DNA of 64,000 nucleotides from Shewanella benthica (GCA_023284085.1 JAKVHY010000025.1:39133-103132), one strand, 5' to 3'. Positions 45,047 to 54,619 are shown, counted from the stretch's first letter. The notes: generated by a model from the sequence alone, not told the origin. A program made the numbers and translations.

Positions 45047-46591
45047 ATGAAAATCGGAATACCAAGGGAGATCCTCGCGCAGGAGAGCCGGGTAGCCGCG
45101 ACTCCAGCCACTGTGATACAGCTTAATAAATTAGGCTTCAGTGTTGTAGTACAAAGCGGTGCTGGAGAACTAGCTAACTTCAAAGATGAAGCGTATCGAG
45201 AAGCTGGCGCCGAGATTGTTAGCCTTGAAGATGCATTTCAAGCCGATCTCATACTGAAAGTTAATGCACCAGCTATCAATAGTGATACGGGCGTTGACGA
45301 GGCCGATCTATTAAAATCCGGTGCGACAGTTGCAAGTTTTGTATGGCCGGCTCAGAATCCTGAGCTGTTAGAAAAATTCAAGGCTAAAGGCATTAACCTA
45401 CTTGCTATGGATATGGTGCCACGTATTTCACGTGCGCAAGCTCTCGATGCCCGTAGCTCTTTAGCCAACGTCGATGGTTACCGCGCAGTTGTCGAAGCCG
45501 CGAACCATTTTGGACGTTTCTTCACCGGACAAATCACAGCGGCGGGTAAAGTGCCGCCGGCAAAAGTCCTCATTATCGGTGCCGGTGTTGCCGGTCTTTC
45601 AGCCTTAGGCGCCGCGGGAAGTATGGGCGCTATAGTGCGAGCCTTCGATACTCGTCCCGAGGTGAAAGAGCAGATTAATTCCATGGGCGCCGAGTTCCTG
45701 GAGCTGGATTTCGAAGAGGAGTCTGGATCTGGTGACGGTTATGCCAAGGTCATGAGTAAGGCGTTTATCGATGCCGAGATGGAACTCTTCCGTCAGCAGG
45801 CCAAAGATGTCGATATTATTATCACCACGGCACTCATTCCCGGTAAGCCGGCTCCCAAGCTTATTCTTGAGGACATGGTCTACCTGATGAAGCCCGGCAG
45901 TGTGATTGTCGATCTCGCAGCGGCCAATGGCGGTAACTGTGAATTGACGGTACCGGGTGAAGTTACAGTAGTGAACAATGTGACCATTATCGGTTACACC
46001 GAACTATCCCGTCGTTTACCGACCCAAGCCAGTCAGCTATACGGTACTAACCTAGTTAACTTACTTAAAATTATGGTGCCTGAGAAAGACGGCAACTATG
46101 AGATTAACTTCGACGATGAAGTGATCCGCGGCTTGACTGCCGTGAAGGATGGGGAGATCACCTTTCCGCCACCTGTGATCCAAGTCAGCGCTCAACCTAA
46201 AGCTAAGGAAGAAGCCGTAGTAGAAGTGGTTGAAGCTAAGCCTAAAAACCCTTGGGTTAAGCCTGCTATTGCCATCGTAGCTGCGGGTCTGTTTGGCCTG
46301 ATTGCCAACTCGGCGCCGATTGATTTCATTCAGCACTTCAGTGTATTTGTGCTCTCTTGCGTCGTGGGTTATTACGTGGTGTGGAACGTGAGCCATTCAC
46401 TGCATACGCCTCTGATGAGTGTGACCAACGCCATTAGTGGCATCATAGTGGTAGGTGCATTGGTGCAGATGAACAGTGATAATACCGCTGTTTTAGTATT
46501 GTCGGGGATTGCGATATTGATCGCCTCAATCAACATTGCCGGTGGTTTCACCGTCACTCAGCGCATGCTGAAAATGTTCCGTAAAGACTAG
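45047..46591 (+). CDS. pntA: NAD(P) transhydrogenase subunit alpha
   Basis: The 514-residue alpha subunit of the membrane proton-translocating transhydrogenase, which uses the proton gradient to reduce NADP with NADH. The NAD-binding domain I shows MKIGIPREILAQESRVAATP, RAQALDARSS, GAGVAGLSALGAAGSMGAIV and TRPEVKEQINSMGAEF. The C-terminal part has the alpha-subunit helices (PAIAIVAAGLFGLIANSA onward). Length matches E. coli PntA (510). Thirteen bases separate it from pntB. Confidence 0.97.
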   Translation: MKIGIPREILAQESRVAATPATVIQLNKLGFSVVVQSGAGELANFKDEAYREAGAEIVSLEDAFQADLILKVNAPAINSDTGVDEADLLKSGATVASFVWPAQNPELLEKFKAKGINLLAMDMVPRISRAQALDARSSLANVDGYRAVVEAANHFGRFFTGQITAAGKVPPAKVLIIGAGVAGLSALGAAGSMGAIVRAFDTRPEVKEQINSMGAEFLELDFEEESGSGDGYAKVMSKAFIDAEMELFRQQAKDVDIIITTALIPGKPAPKLILEDMVYLMKPGSVIVDLAAANGGNCELTVPGEVTVVNNVTIIGYTELSRRLPTQASQLYGTNLVNLLKIMVPEKDGNYEINFDDEVIRGLTAVKDGEITFPPPVIQVSAQPKAKEEAVVEVVEAKPKNPWVKPAIAIVAAGLFGLIANSAPIDFIQHFSVFVLSCVVGYYVVWNVSHSLHTPLMSVTNAISGIIVVGALVQMNSDNTAVLVLSGIAILIASINIAGGFTVTQRMLKMFRKD

Positions 46592-46604
46592 GGGAAAGAT
46601 CAAT

Positions 46605-48005
46605 ATGTCTATAGGATTATTAAGTGCTGCATATCTTATCGCAGCTGTCTTGTTTATCTTTAGTCTCGCAGGCTTAAGTAAACAAGAAACCGCACAACGC
46701 GGCAACTTCTTGGGTATGATCGGCATGGCCATCGCCATAGTGGCGACCCTGGCCAGTACTCAAATTGACGGTAATAGCTGGATTATTACCGGCGCCATGG
46801 CTATCGGTGCCGCGATTGGTATCCGTTTAGCGTTAAAAGTCGAGATGACCGAGATGCCAGAGCTTGTGGCTATCTTACACAGCTTCGTGGGTTTGGCTGC
46901 AGTGTTGGTGGGTTTCTCGAGCGCATTAGATCATGGCACCCTGATGGATGCGGTCACGGGGCAAATTGACCCTGTAGCCAAGATTATTCACGATGTGGAG
47001 GTCTTCCTGGGGATATTTATCGGTGGTGTCACCTTTACCGGCTCAATCGTCGCCTTTGCCAAACTTCGTGGCTTGATGAAGAGTACCCCTAAAGCGCTGC
47101 CTGGTGCTCATTGGCTTAACCTTGCCATGTTAGTTGCCTCTGTTGCTCTTGGTATTTACTACATGCAAACCGATGCCATAGGTGCTTTGGTGCTCATGAC
47201 GGCAATCTCGTTTGTATTTGGTTATAACTTGGTATCGGCCATTGGTGGTGCGGATATGCCTGTGGTTGTCTCCATGCTTAACTCATATTCGGGTTGGGCC
47301 GCGGCTTCAGCTGGTTTCATGTTAGGTAACGATCTCTTGATCATAACCGGTGCCCTAGTGGGTAGTTCAGGCGCCATCCTGTCTTACATCATGTGTAAGG
47401 CGATGAACCGCTCATTCATCTCGGTGATCTTAGGCGGTTTCGGTGCCGAAGGTGGTACTGTGGTTGTTGGCGATGGTGAGCAAGGTGAGCATCGTGAAAC
47501 ACAGGCTGAAGATGTGGCTGAGATGCTTAAAAATGCGCGCACAGTCATCATAGCCCCAGGTTATGGCATGGCGGTGGCACAGGCTCAATATCCAGTTGCT
47601 GAAATAACCAAGAAGCTGCGTGACCGTGGTGTGAAAGTTCGTTTTGCCATCCATCCTGTTGCGGGTCGTCTTCCTGGTCACATGAATGTCTTGTTGGCCG
47701 AAGCAAAACTGCCCTATGACATAGTGATGGAGATGGACGAGATCAATGCTGACTTCGCCAATACCGATGTGGTGCTGGTTATTGGTGCTAACGATACGGT
47801 CAATCCTGCCGCGAAAGAACCTGGCAGTCCGATTGCCGGTATGCCAGTACTCGAAGTGTGGAACGCCGATAACGTGGTGGTTTTCAAGCGTTCTATGGCG
47901 ACCGGCTATGCTGGGGTCCAGAACCCGCTATTCTTCAAAGAGAACACTGAGATGCTATTTGGCGATGCTAAGGATACAGTGTCTAAGATTTTAGCCAGCA
48001 TCTAA
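46605..48005 (+). CDS. pntB: NAD(P) transhydrogenase subunit beta
   Basis: The 466-residue beta subunit, with nine or so helices in the first 260 residues (start LSAAYLIAAVLFIFSLAGLS) and the NADP-binding domain III at the end: IIAPGYGMAVAQAQYPV, RFAIHPVAGRLPGHMNVLLA, VLVIGANDTVNPAAKEPGSP, and VFKRSMATGYAGVQNPLF. Length matches E. coli PntB (462). GGGGAAAG precedes the ATG. It ends the operon. Confidence 0.97.
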   Translation: MSIGLLSAAYLIAAVLFIFSLAGLSKQETAQRGNFLGMIGMAIAIVATLASTQIDGNSWIITGAMAIGAAIGIRLALKVEMTEMPELVAILHSFVGLAAVLVGFSSALDHGTLMDAVTGQIDPVAKIIHDVEVFLGIFIGGVTFTGSIVAFAKLRGLMKSTPKALPGAHWLNLAMLVASVALGIYYMQTDAIGALVLMTAISFVFGYNLVSAIGGADMPVVVSMLNSYSGWAAASAGFMLGNDLLIITGALVGSSGAILSYIMCKAMNRSFISVILGGFGAEGGTVVVGDGEQGEHRETQAEDVAEMLKNARTVIIAPGYGMAVAQAQYPVAEITKKLRDRGVKVRFAIHPVAGRLPGHMNVLLAEAKLPYDIVMEMDEINADFANTDVVLVIGANDTVNPAAKEPGSPIAGMPVLEVWNADNVVVFKRSMATGYAGVQNPLFFKENTEMLFGDAKDTVSKILASI

Positions 48006-48044
48006 GAGCCTATGCCTACTTGTTAGTCTAAGTGTTAATCGAAC

Positions 48045-48077
48045 AATGCCAGTCAGAGATGACTGGCATTTTTTTAT
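48045..48077 (+). terminator. Rho-independent terminator after pntB
   Basis: Arms AATGCCAGTC (48045-48054) and GACTGGCATT (48061-48070) with a run of T after them. Confidence 0.9.
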
Positions 48078-48120
48078 GCAATAACATTTACAAAACTTTT
48101 GTTAACTGAATCTTAAAAAC

Positions 48121-48134
48121 TTGATTTAAATCAA
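48121..48134. promoter_or_regulatory. FNR/EtrA-type box
   Basis: TTGATTTAAATCAA matches the FNR consensus TTGATN4ATCAA at every fixed position. It lies 284 bases before the molybdenum hydroxylase start. In Shewanella EtrA and CRP recognise such sites (established). Confidence 0.6.
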
Positions 48135-48204
48135 TACTAAATTGATATGGCCTATTCTTTTTGAATCAAGCGCGCCTGTTTCATGCCGTGTTTTACTGGT
48201 AAAT

Positions 48205-48218
48205 GTGATTTATATCAA
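48205..48218. promoter_or_regulatory. Second FNR/CRP-like half-perfect box
   Basis: GTGATTTATATCAA differs from the FNR consensus at one base and, with its preceding T, also resembles a CRP site (TGTGAN6TCA). It lies 200 bases before the hydroxylase start. Two such boxes in one leader suggest control by oxygen or electron-acceptor state. Confidence 0.5.
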
Positions 48219-48417
48219 TATACTTAACTGGTATTCGACGTTTTCTAACTTAGATCCCTAACGTTAAGCACGAATATTTACTTTGCCAATCCTATAGAAA
48301 ATTAACCGTCAGCTTCATGATGAACTTTTCCGATTAAAGACTTTTTTGAATTTACTACTTACAGTTCATTCGAGGGATTAGGCATGCCTGAACAAAATAA
48401 ATACAAAAGGAAAGACT

Positions 48418-51258
48418 ATGTCTAGATTCGATCTTTCGCGTCGCTCGTTTATCAAACAATGTGTGGTGGGCGGAGTCGCCGTCTACAGTGCGCCTATGCT
48501 GTTTAACGCAGGCAAGGCGAACGCGGCAATGATTTCTGATGAGTTGATGGAGCAGTGGAAAGGGACGGGTAAGCCTAAGTTTCGCCTAGATGGTGTCGCC
48601 AAAGTCACCGGGCAGAAGATTTATGGCCGCGATTATCGCGCCATGGACATGGATGGCTGGCCCGATACTCAGCACTATGGCTTTATTTTACGTGCCAATA
48701 AAGCGGATCACCGCTTCGAAGGCATAGATCTTTCGGCTATCCCAGAAAATGCCAAGCCAAGCCAGGTCATCACATCTGCAACCCTTAAGAATGCAGGCAT
48801 TAAATTGCCGGGCTTTTTCGGCGATAAGATGCTGCTAGCTAAAGGTCAAACGCCTGATTACTTAGGTCACGCCGTTGCCCTGCTGATATTCAATAACTTT
48901 GCTTCCTTTAAAGCCGCTAAGACCAGATTGCAGTTTAGCGACAGCGCCGTCATTTATGGTGAGAAAACGCCATTAACCAGTGAGAGCAAAGATCCCTTAG
49001 CCAGTTGGCGCATCGTTCGCTCCGAAGGGGAAAATGGTGCCAATGGCGTGGATAATTACAGCACCTTGAGTGATGGTCTGTTCTTCCCTGATTATGTCGA
49101 TCATCAGGCGGTCTGGCCTACAGAGGGTGATAAATCCGGGTCAACGGGTCAGCGCGCCATCTATTATGCCGATCAAATGGCGAAACAGATGGACGAAGAA
49201 GACTGGTTTATCTTCGAACAAGATTATCAGACTCAGTCTATCGAGCCCATGATGATGGAGCCTGAGGCATTTAACGGCTGGTTCGATCGTGCCAGTGGCA
49301 CCTTGCACACTGTGCTCACCATTCAATCTCCCCATGATTTTTACCTGCAAGCCGGTGAGATGATTGAACACAGCCAATATAAAGATCAGATCACTAAGCT
49401 AGTGGTGCATTCTCCCTTTATTGGCGGTGGCTTCGGTGCAAAAGATCACTCCATATTTCCTTATTATGGCCTGATGGCATCTCTGCTCACTGACAAACCT
49501 GTACATATCGCCAACGATAGATTCGAGCAATTCCAATCGGGGCTGAAACGTCATCCGTTTAAGATGCACCATAAGCTGGCCATCGATAAGAAAACCCTTA
49601 AATTTAAGGCATTAATCTCGGACATGGTGCTTGATGGTGGTGGACGCTTAAACTTCACCGGCTCTGTGACTATGGTGGGTGCCAGCGCACTGCAAGGCGT
49701 GTATTACTTGCCGCAAAATGACATCACAGCCGTGGCGCATCCATCGCAAAATCCGGATTGTGGTTCGATGCGAGGTTATGGCACCTTACAGTCGATGTCA
49801 TCCATGGAGATGATGGTCAACGAGTCGGCAGAGAAACTCAATGTCGACCCCTTCAAGCTCAGGCTCGCCAATATCATGCAGCCAGGCTATCGTAACACTC
49901 AGGGGGCTATTCCCAATGGGGCGCTGCGTTATCAGGAGATGTTAGAGCTGGCGCAAAAGCACGATATCTGGGTTAACCGCGAACAGAAAAAACAGCAGTT
50001 TGAAGCGAACAATCCGGGCAAAAAATACGGTGTCGGCTTTGGCATAGTGACCAAAGATTATGGTACCGGGGCCAATGCGCCTTCGACTCAGGTTTCTATC
50101 ACTAAGGAAGGCAAGATTGTTATCCGTCTCGCTTCCATGGAGATGGGAACTGGCACAGACACCTCCCAAGGCACGCTCGTTCAGCAGTTTTTGGGTAATA
50201 TGGCCGATGAAGTCTTTCTCGGTGAGGTGACGCTTTGGGATGTGATGAAGCTCAAAGAGACAGATTCTCCCTATTTTATCTCACAAGATAAACAAGATGA
50301 GATGGAGAAAGATCCTCGCTGGACACCGGTTATCGCGATGGCCTCTTCTGCGTCTCAATCTTCGTATTTTCAGAGTCATACCACAAGTATTGCCGCCAAA
50401 ATTGTTTTCGAACAAGGCTTATGGCCTGCGGCAATTGAGATCTGGCGAACCCAATTTTTCAATAATGACCACGCGCCTGCTGACTTTACCGATGTTAACA
50501 ATGCCCATTGGGTTGACGGTAAGTTAACGGCGGCAGGTTACCCACCACTGTCTATCGATATTCTTGCTCATAAAGCCCACACCATGGGACTCGTGACCGG
50601 GGTGATGGTGCATGCATTTAACCGTTGGTCTTGGGCCGAGAGTGAATTTGTCATCGAAGGCAAGAGCAACAAGCTAGCCATCGATGCCTTAGCGCTTCAA
50701 TACGGCAGTGGTGCAAGTAACAGCAAGCAAGCCTTAATGGGCAAGAGCGGCTATCACTTACTCGACAGAACTCGAGTTAACTACCCGAACACCTCTATGA
50801 ATCATGCCATGGTGACTTACTACGCACCGTGCGCCACCCTATGCGAAATTGCCGTGCAGGAAGGCAGTGGTGAGGTAGAAGTATTAGCCACACATACCTG
50901 GCTGGAATGTGGTCGGGTCATCGTGGAGAAATTAGTCGAAGGCCAGATAGAAGGCGGCCTGGTGATGGGGCTGGGCCATGTGCTGCATGAGTACCTGCCA
51001 TTGGGTGAAGAGGGCGCGGGCAACGGCACCTGGAACCTCAACCGTTATCAGGTTCCGCTGGCTAAGCATGTGGGAGTGTGGAATTTAACCCATACCATAT
51101 TGCCGCCGTTGTCGGAGTCAGATCCGACCAAAGGCATGGCGGAAGTGGTGATGATCCCTATCGTTCCGGCCATCGTGGAAGCCGTTTATCAGGCTATTGG
51201 GACGCGTTTCTATCATCTACCTATCAGTAAGAAAGAGATTAAGAAGGCATTATCATGA
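48418..51258 (+). CDS. Tat-exported molybdenum hydroxylase large subunit (xanthine oxidase family)
   Basis: A 946-residue molybdopterin cytosine-dinucleotide type hydroxylase subunit, like isoquinoline 1-oxidoreductase beta, nicotinate or aldehyde dehydrogenases. A twin-arginine signal (SRRSFIK, residues 7-13, then hydrophobic and ANA) sends it to the periplasm already folded. Cofactor-loop motifs include SPFIGGGFGAKDHSIFPYY, CGSMRGYGTLQSM, ASMEMGTGTDTSQG and near the end KGMAEVVMIPIVPAIVEAV, in which the Glu aligns with the catalytic Glu of the family. The next genes give a 2Fe-2S subunit, a triheme cytochrome c and XdhC; no FAD subunit is present, so electrons should go to cytochrome c. Substrate unknown. 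Confidence 0.93.
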   Translation: MSRFDLSRRSFIKQCVVGGVAVYSAPMLFNAGKANAAMISDELMEQWKGTGKPKFRLDGVAKVTGQKIYGRDYRAMDMDGWPDTQHYGFILRANKADHRFEGIDLSAIPENAKPSQVITSATLKNAGIKLPGFFGDKMLLAKGQTPDYLGHAVALLIFNNFASFKAAKTRLQFSDSAVIYGEKTPLTSESKDPLASWRIVRSEGENGANGVDNYSTLSDGLFFPDYVDHQAVWPTEGDKSGSTGQRAIYYADQMAKQMDEEDWFIFEQDYQTQSIEPMMMEPEAFNGWFDRASGTLHTVLTIQSPHDFYLQAGEMIEHSQYKDQITKLVVHSPFIGGGFGAKDHSIFPYYGLMASLLTDKPVHIANDRFEQFQSGLKRHPFKMHHKLAIDKKTLKFKALISDMVLDGGGRLNFTGSVTMVGASALQGVYYLPQNDITAVAHPSQNPDCGSMRGYGTLQSMSSMEMMVNESAEKLNVDPFKLRLANIMQPGYRNTQGAIPNGALRYQEMLELAQKHDIWVNREQKKQQFEANNPGKKYGVGFGIVTKDYGTGANAPSTQVSITKEGKIVIRLASMEMGTGTDTSQGTLVQQFLGNMADEVFLGEVTLWDVMKLKETDSPYFISQDKQDEMEKDPRWTPVIAMASSASQSSYFQSHTTSIAAKIVFEQGLWPAAIEIWRTQFFNNDHAPADFTDVNNAHWVDGKLTAAGYPPLSIDILAHKAHTMGLVTGVMVHAFNRWSWAESEFVIEGKSNKLAIDALALQYGSGASNSKQALMGKSGYHLLDRTRVNYPNTSMNHAMVTYYAPCATLCEIAVQEGSGEVEVLATHTWLECGRVIVEKLVEGQIEGGLVMGLGHVLHEYLPLGEEGAGNGTWNLNRYQVPLAKHVGVWNLTHTILPPLSESDPTKGMAEVVMIPIVPAIVEAVYQAIGTRFYHLPISKKEIKKALS

Positions 51259-51788
51259 GCACTATTGCACTGAGTATTAACAACAAAGCCATAGGTCCAA
51301 TTGAGACCAGTGACGATATCATGATGATTGAATTTCTTCATGAGCATCTCAATATGACAGGGACCAAATTCGGTTGTGGTGTGGGTGTCTGTCATGCCTG
51401 TACTGTGATCGTCGATAACGAAGATGGCACCAGTGAATCTGTGCGTACCTGTATCAATGGCGTGTCGAGATTCAATGGCAAGAAGATCAGAACTATCGAA
51501 GGTCACGCTAAGGAGAATGAATTTGGTGAGATCATTAAGCTGTCTCCGGTGCAGGAAACCTTTATCGAGAACTTCTCCTTCCAGTGTGGTTGGTGTACTT
51601 CAGGTTTCGTCAATGAGACGACTGTCTTGGTTGAGCGATTAAAGCTGATGCCAATTCGTGTGAGTGAGATTGAAACTGTTATCGACAAAGCCTTAGGCGA
51701 TCACGTCTGTCGCTGTACCGGGTATGTTAAATACTACCAGGCCGTGAAAGAGTTAATCCTATCGACAGAAGGACTCACACGCTCATGA
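51255..51788 (+). CDS. 2Fe-2S subunit of molybdenum hydroxylase
   Basis: A 177-residue electron-transfer subunit with two clusters. The plant-type cluster ligands are Cys41, Cys46, Cys49 (CGVGVCHAC) and Cys66; the second cluster uses Cys111, Cys114 (FQCGWCTSG) and Cys152, Cys154 (VCRCTGYVKY). It has no signal peptide, so it presumably travels with the Tat-carrying large subunit. ATG overlaps the stop of the large-subunit gene (ATGA) and its own stop overlaps the cytochrome gene. Confidence 0.95.
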   Translation: MSTIALSINNKAIGPIETSDDIMMIEFLHEHLNMTGTKFGCGVGVCHACTVIVDNEDGTSESVRTCINGVSRFNGKKIRTIEGHAKENEFGEIIKLSPVQETFIENFSFQCGWCTSGFVNETTVLVERLKLMPIRVSEIETVIDKALGDHVCRCTGYVKYYQAVKELILSTEGLTRS

Positions 51789-53017
51789 AGATCAATGTTA
51801 ATGCACTCAAATTATCGGCCCTGTTGCTGGCCTTGCCTCTGACCGTCAATGCCGCGCAGGATGAGCTGGTTGAGCAGGGCAAGTATCTTGCGAAATTGGG
51901 CGATTGTACCGCCTGTCATACCATAGATGTGGGCCAGGCCAATGGTGGCGGTCTGCCATTCACCACTCCATTTGGCATAGTGTATTCCACCAATATCAGC
52001 TCAGATGAGGAGTTTGGGATAGGCCATTACAGCCTGGAAGATTTTACCGATGCGATGCGCGGTGGGGTAGCACCTAAGGGTAATCTCTATCCTGCCATGC
52101 CTTACACGTCTTATCATCTGCTGACGGACCAAGATATCGAGGCCCTGTACCGCTACTTTATGAGCACTAAGCCGGTGAAACAGGAAAACAGAGACAATGA
52201 TCTGATGTTCCCAACCAATATTCGTATGGGGCTCAAGGCTTGGAACTTAGTTAACCACGATTCTAAGGTCTTCGAGGCTGATGCTGATAAGAGCGAGGAG
52301 TGGAATCGAGGCAGTTACATCGTCAATGGTTTGGGCCATTGCGGTGAGTGTCATACTCCAAGAGATGTCATGTTTGCCATGGATCAGTCCAGGCATTTTG
52401 AAGGTGAGCTTATCGGCGGCGCAGAGGCATCCGACATTACCCCGCAAGAGTTAAACCGTCAGGGCTGGACTAAGCAAGATCTCGACGATGTGCTGCGTAA
52501 AGGTTATTCGAGAAAAGGCACCGTGTTCGCTGGCATGTATCCCGTGGTCTTCCACAGCTTTAGTCACCTCACCAAGGATGATATGTCGGCAGTGACCAGC
52601 TATTTATTGGATAATGACGCTGAAGTTGCGGCTAAGCCGGATACCTTCAATGGCCACGATAAATCAGATCCAGGATACGCGCTTTACAGTGGGTATTGCG
52701 CCGGTTGTCATGGCATCGATGGTGAAGGAAAGCCGAATGTGAGCCCGGCATTGATCGCCAATGCCACCATAGACAAGGCTGAGCCAATCAATACCCTGTC
52801 TGTGATGCTCAATGGCGTAGAGGAGCAGAGATACAGTCATACTCACGGCTTTTATGCCATGCCGTCTTATCGTGACACCCTCAATGTGAAGCAGTTAACC
52901 GAGCTGACTAATTACATTCGTAAGGTATGGACTAAGCAGCCATCGGATTTAACTGAGTCTCAGGTTCAGGAGTGGGTGGATCAGATAGAGGACAGCATTG
53001 CCGATGCAGCTCACTGA
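51785..53017 (+). CDS. Triheme cytochrome c subunit
   Basis: A 410-residue periplasmic or membrane-anchored cytochrome with a Sec signal (LSALLLALPLTVNAAQDE) and three CxxCH sites: CTACH at 41, CGECH at 186 and CAGCH at 305. Three consecutive class-I-like domains are typical of the cytochrome subunit of alcohol, aldehyde and nicotinate dehydrogenases. It should accept electrons from the 2Fe-2S subunit and pass them to the quinone or cytochrome pool. No C-terminal anchor is seen. Confidence 0.94.
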   Translation: MKINVNALKLSALLLALPLTVNAAQDELVEQGKYLAKLGDCTACHTIDVGQANGGGLPFTTPFGIVYSTNISSDEEFGIGHYSLEDFTDAMRGGVAPKGNLYPAMPYTSYHLLTDQDIEALYRYFMSTKPVKQENRDNDLMFPTNIRMGLKAWNLVNHDSKVFEADADKSEEWNRGSYIVNGLGHCGECHTPRDVMFAMDQSRHFEGELIGGAEASDITPQELNRQGWTKQDLDDVLRKGYSRKGTVFAGMYPVVFHSFSHLTKDDMSAVTSYLLDNDAEVAAKPDTFNGHDKSDPGYALYSGYCAGCHGIDGEGKPNVSPALIANATIDKAEPINTLSVMLNGVEEQRYSHTHGFYAMPSYRDTLNVKQLTELTNYIRKVWTKQPSDLTESQVQEWVDQIEDSIADAAH

Positions 53018-53990
53018 TATCTCGGTATTAGAGACCGTATCTGACTGGCTCAATGAGCGCCGTCAGGTATGGCTCTGCACAGTTGTGAGTACCTATGGGT
53101 CTGCACCAAGACCCATAGGTTCCTTGTTTGCCACCGATGGTCAGTCCCGCGCCGGCTCTATCTCTGGGGGATGTCTCGAAGAGGCATTCCTCAAGATGAT
53201 AAACCAAGGTGAGTTTAGCGGGCCTGCCTGCTTATTCGACTATGGCAAACACCATAACGAAGAGGGCAGTGTATTCGAGCTTCCTTGCGGTGGCACTATC
53301 CGTCTGCTGATTGAGAAACTGGATCCGAGCCCTGATTCAATCAATCAGCTGTCGGTTTGGCTCAAGGCCGAGCAATCGTGCCTGAGCTATTGCCGCCGGA
53401 TCAACCTGGAGTCAGGTTTGAGCCTAATTGAATCTGAAGGTCAGTTTTCAAACCAAGCCGTGTCAGTGGAAGCTAATTCAGTATCATTGCACTACGCTCA
53501 AAACTGGAATGTCTTGTTGTTAGGCATAAGCTTGGTGAGCCAGCATGTGGCTCAACTGGCCCGCCTTGCGGGTTACACGGTCAAGATATGTGATATTCGT
53601 AAAGATCTTGCCGGCGACTGGGGCTATGCTTCAGCTCATGGTGGGGTGGATGTGAGTTGGCAGTCACCGGATCAATTTGTTGAGCAGAATGTTAACTCCT
53701 GCTCTGTGGTGCTAGCCTTAGCACACGATCCCAGGGTCGATGATTTAGGCTTGATGGCGGCGCTGGAGTCGGATGCATTCTATATCGGTGCCATGGGCTC
53801 AACACGCACCACGGCGACGCGCATTGAACGCTTAAAACGCATAGGCGAATACAGCGAGCAGGATATCTTACGCTTGCATGCGCCCATAGGCTTGGACATA
53901 GGCAGTAAAACGCCTGTGGAGATTGCAATCTCAATCATGGCCGAGGTGATCGCTAAACGTAATGGCATTAAGTTAGCTAAGGCCAGCTAA
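53004..53990 (+). CDS. xdhC: XdhC/CoxI family molybdenum-cofactor insertion factor
   Basis: A cytoplasmic maturation protein of about 328 residues. The N-terminal part has YGSAPRPIGSLFA and AGSISGGCLEEAFL, with a Cys proposed to act in cofactor sulfuration; the C-terminal Rossmann-like part has YIGAMGSTRTTATRIERL and GLDIGSKTPVEIA. XdhC proteins load sulfurated Moco into hydroxylases, matching its position as last gene. It overlaps the cytochrome gene; ATG 53004 is chosen, though a TTG at 52998 lies at better distance from GAGG. Confidence 0.92.
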   Translation: MQLTDISVLETVSDWLNERRQVWLCTVVSTYGSAPRPIGSLFATDGQSRAGSISGGCLEEAFLKMINQGEFSGPACLFDYGKHHNEEGSVFELPCGGTIRLLIEKLDPSPDSINQLSVWLKAEQSCLSYCRRINLESGLSLIESEGQFSNQAVSVEANSVSLHYAQNWNVLLLGISLVSQHVAQLARLAGYTVKICDIRKDLAGDWGYASAHGGVDVSWQSPDQFVEQNVNSCSVVLALAHDPRVDDLGLMAALESDAFYIGAMGSTRTTATRIERLKRIGEYSEQDILRLHAPIGLDIGSKTPVEIAISIMAEVIAKRNGIKLAKAS

Positions 53991-54407
53991 AGCCGACATT
54001 GGTTTTACCCGTCTCAGTCTTGCACTAGAGCGGCTGATGATATTGAGTTAAATATCCATGATAAATGCCTATATCTATTGCCTATGCCGGTTCAGTTTGA
54101 ACCGGCATTTTTATGCCTGTTAAACAATATTGACTCATCCAGGATAAAACCGGTTAAAATCAGCATTGAATATTTTATACAATAATGTATTGTTGGTTAG
54201 GCACTCGTTGTGACTAACACTTAAGTTTTATTATGCTCAAACTTAAGTTTTAATGTTAGATATTTAACAACAGATGAATTTACTGTCTAATTATTTTATC
54301 AGTTGGAATTATTTAGTACCTAATATCTATTGGTATAAGAGCGAACGCTAAATCTTCCTCAAGCTGACTTCGTGGGAAACATTATAGGTATATATAAAGG
54401 ATGTATT
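53991..54407. other. Intergenic region after xdhC
   Basis: Contains the operon terminator and then an AT-rich leader (about 54115-54400) for the small peptide gene, with repeated ACTTAAGTTT segments at about 54210 and 54240. No other gene. Confidence 0.5.
54084..54113 (+). terminator. Rho-independent terminator of the hydroxylase operon
   Basis: Perfect arms ATGCCGGTTCA (54084-54094) and TGAACCGGCAT (54098-54108) with a 3-base loop and TTTT after it. Confidence 0.9.
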
Positions 54408-54587
54408 ATGAATAATTCAAAAAAAATAATCTTAAAGAACGATCAAAATAATCACCTGAATGACCTGATAGAAGGCTTTGGGGAGTTTTCTGTGATGAGT
54501 GCCAATAAGAAAGAATACCAAGCTTATAGTGTCGAGGCTAACATGAGCGACGACGTGACCTGGAACTATGTGCGCGGCTATAACTAG
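54408..54587 (+). CDS. Orphan 59-residue peptide, possible RiPP-like precursor
   Basis: A short gene with a good ribosome site (AAAGG, 7 bases before ATG 54408). The peptide has a basic, lysine- and asparagine-rich start (MNNSKKIILKNDQNN), a middle with DLIEGFGEFSVMSANKK, and an aromatic C-terminus DDVTWNYVRGYN. A charged leader with a short aromatic tail is the layout of cyclophane-type or other modified-peptide precursors. No maturase, protease or exporter is adjacent, so the role is open; a small regulatory protein is equally possible. An upstream in-frame GTG at 54372 lacks a ribosome site. Confidence 0.5.
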   Translation: MNNSKKIILKNDQNNHLNDLIEGFGEFSVMSANKKEYQAYSVEANMSDDVTWNYVRGYN

Positions 54588-54619
54588 TCACTCTTTTGAT
54601 TAGGTATTAGCTTCAGGAA

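Larger units (their letters stand above)
48006..48417. other. Leader of the molybdenum hydroxylase operon
   Basis: A 412-base gap after pntB containing the pntB terminator, the two FNR/CRP-like boxes and, just before the start, AAAGGAAAG as ribosome site. No gene is supported. Confidence 0.6.

Noticed and set aside
54372..54407. GTG start extending the small peptide by 12 residues
   Set aside because: No ribosome site before it, whereas AAAGG lies at the right distance from ATG 54408.
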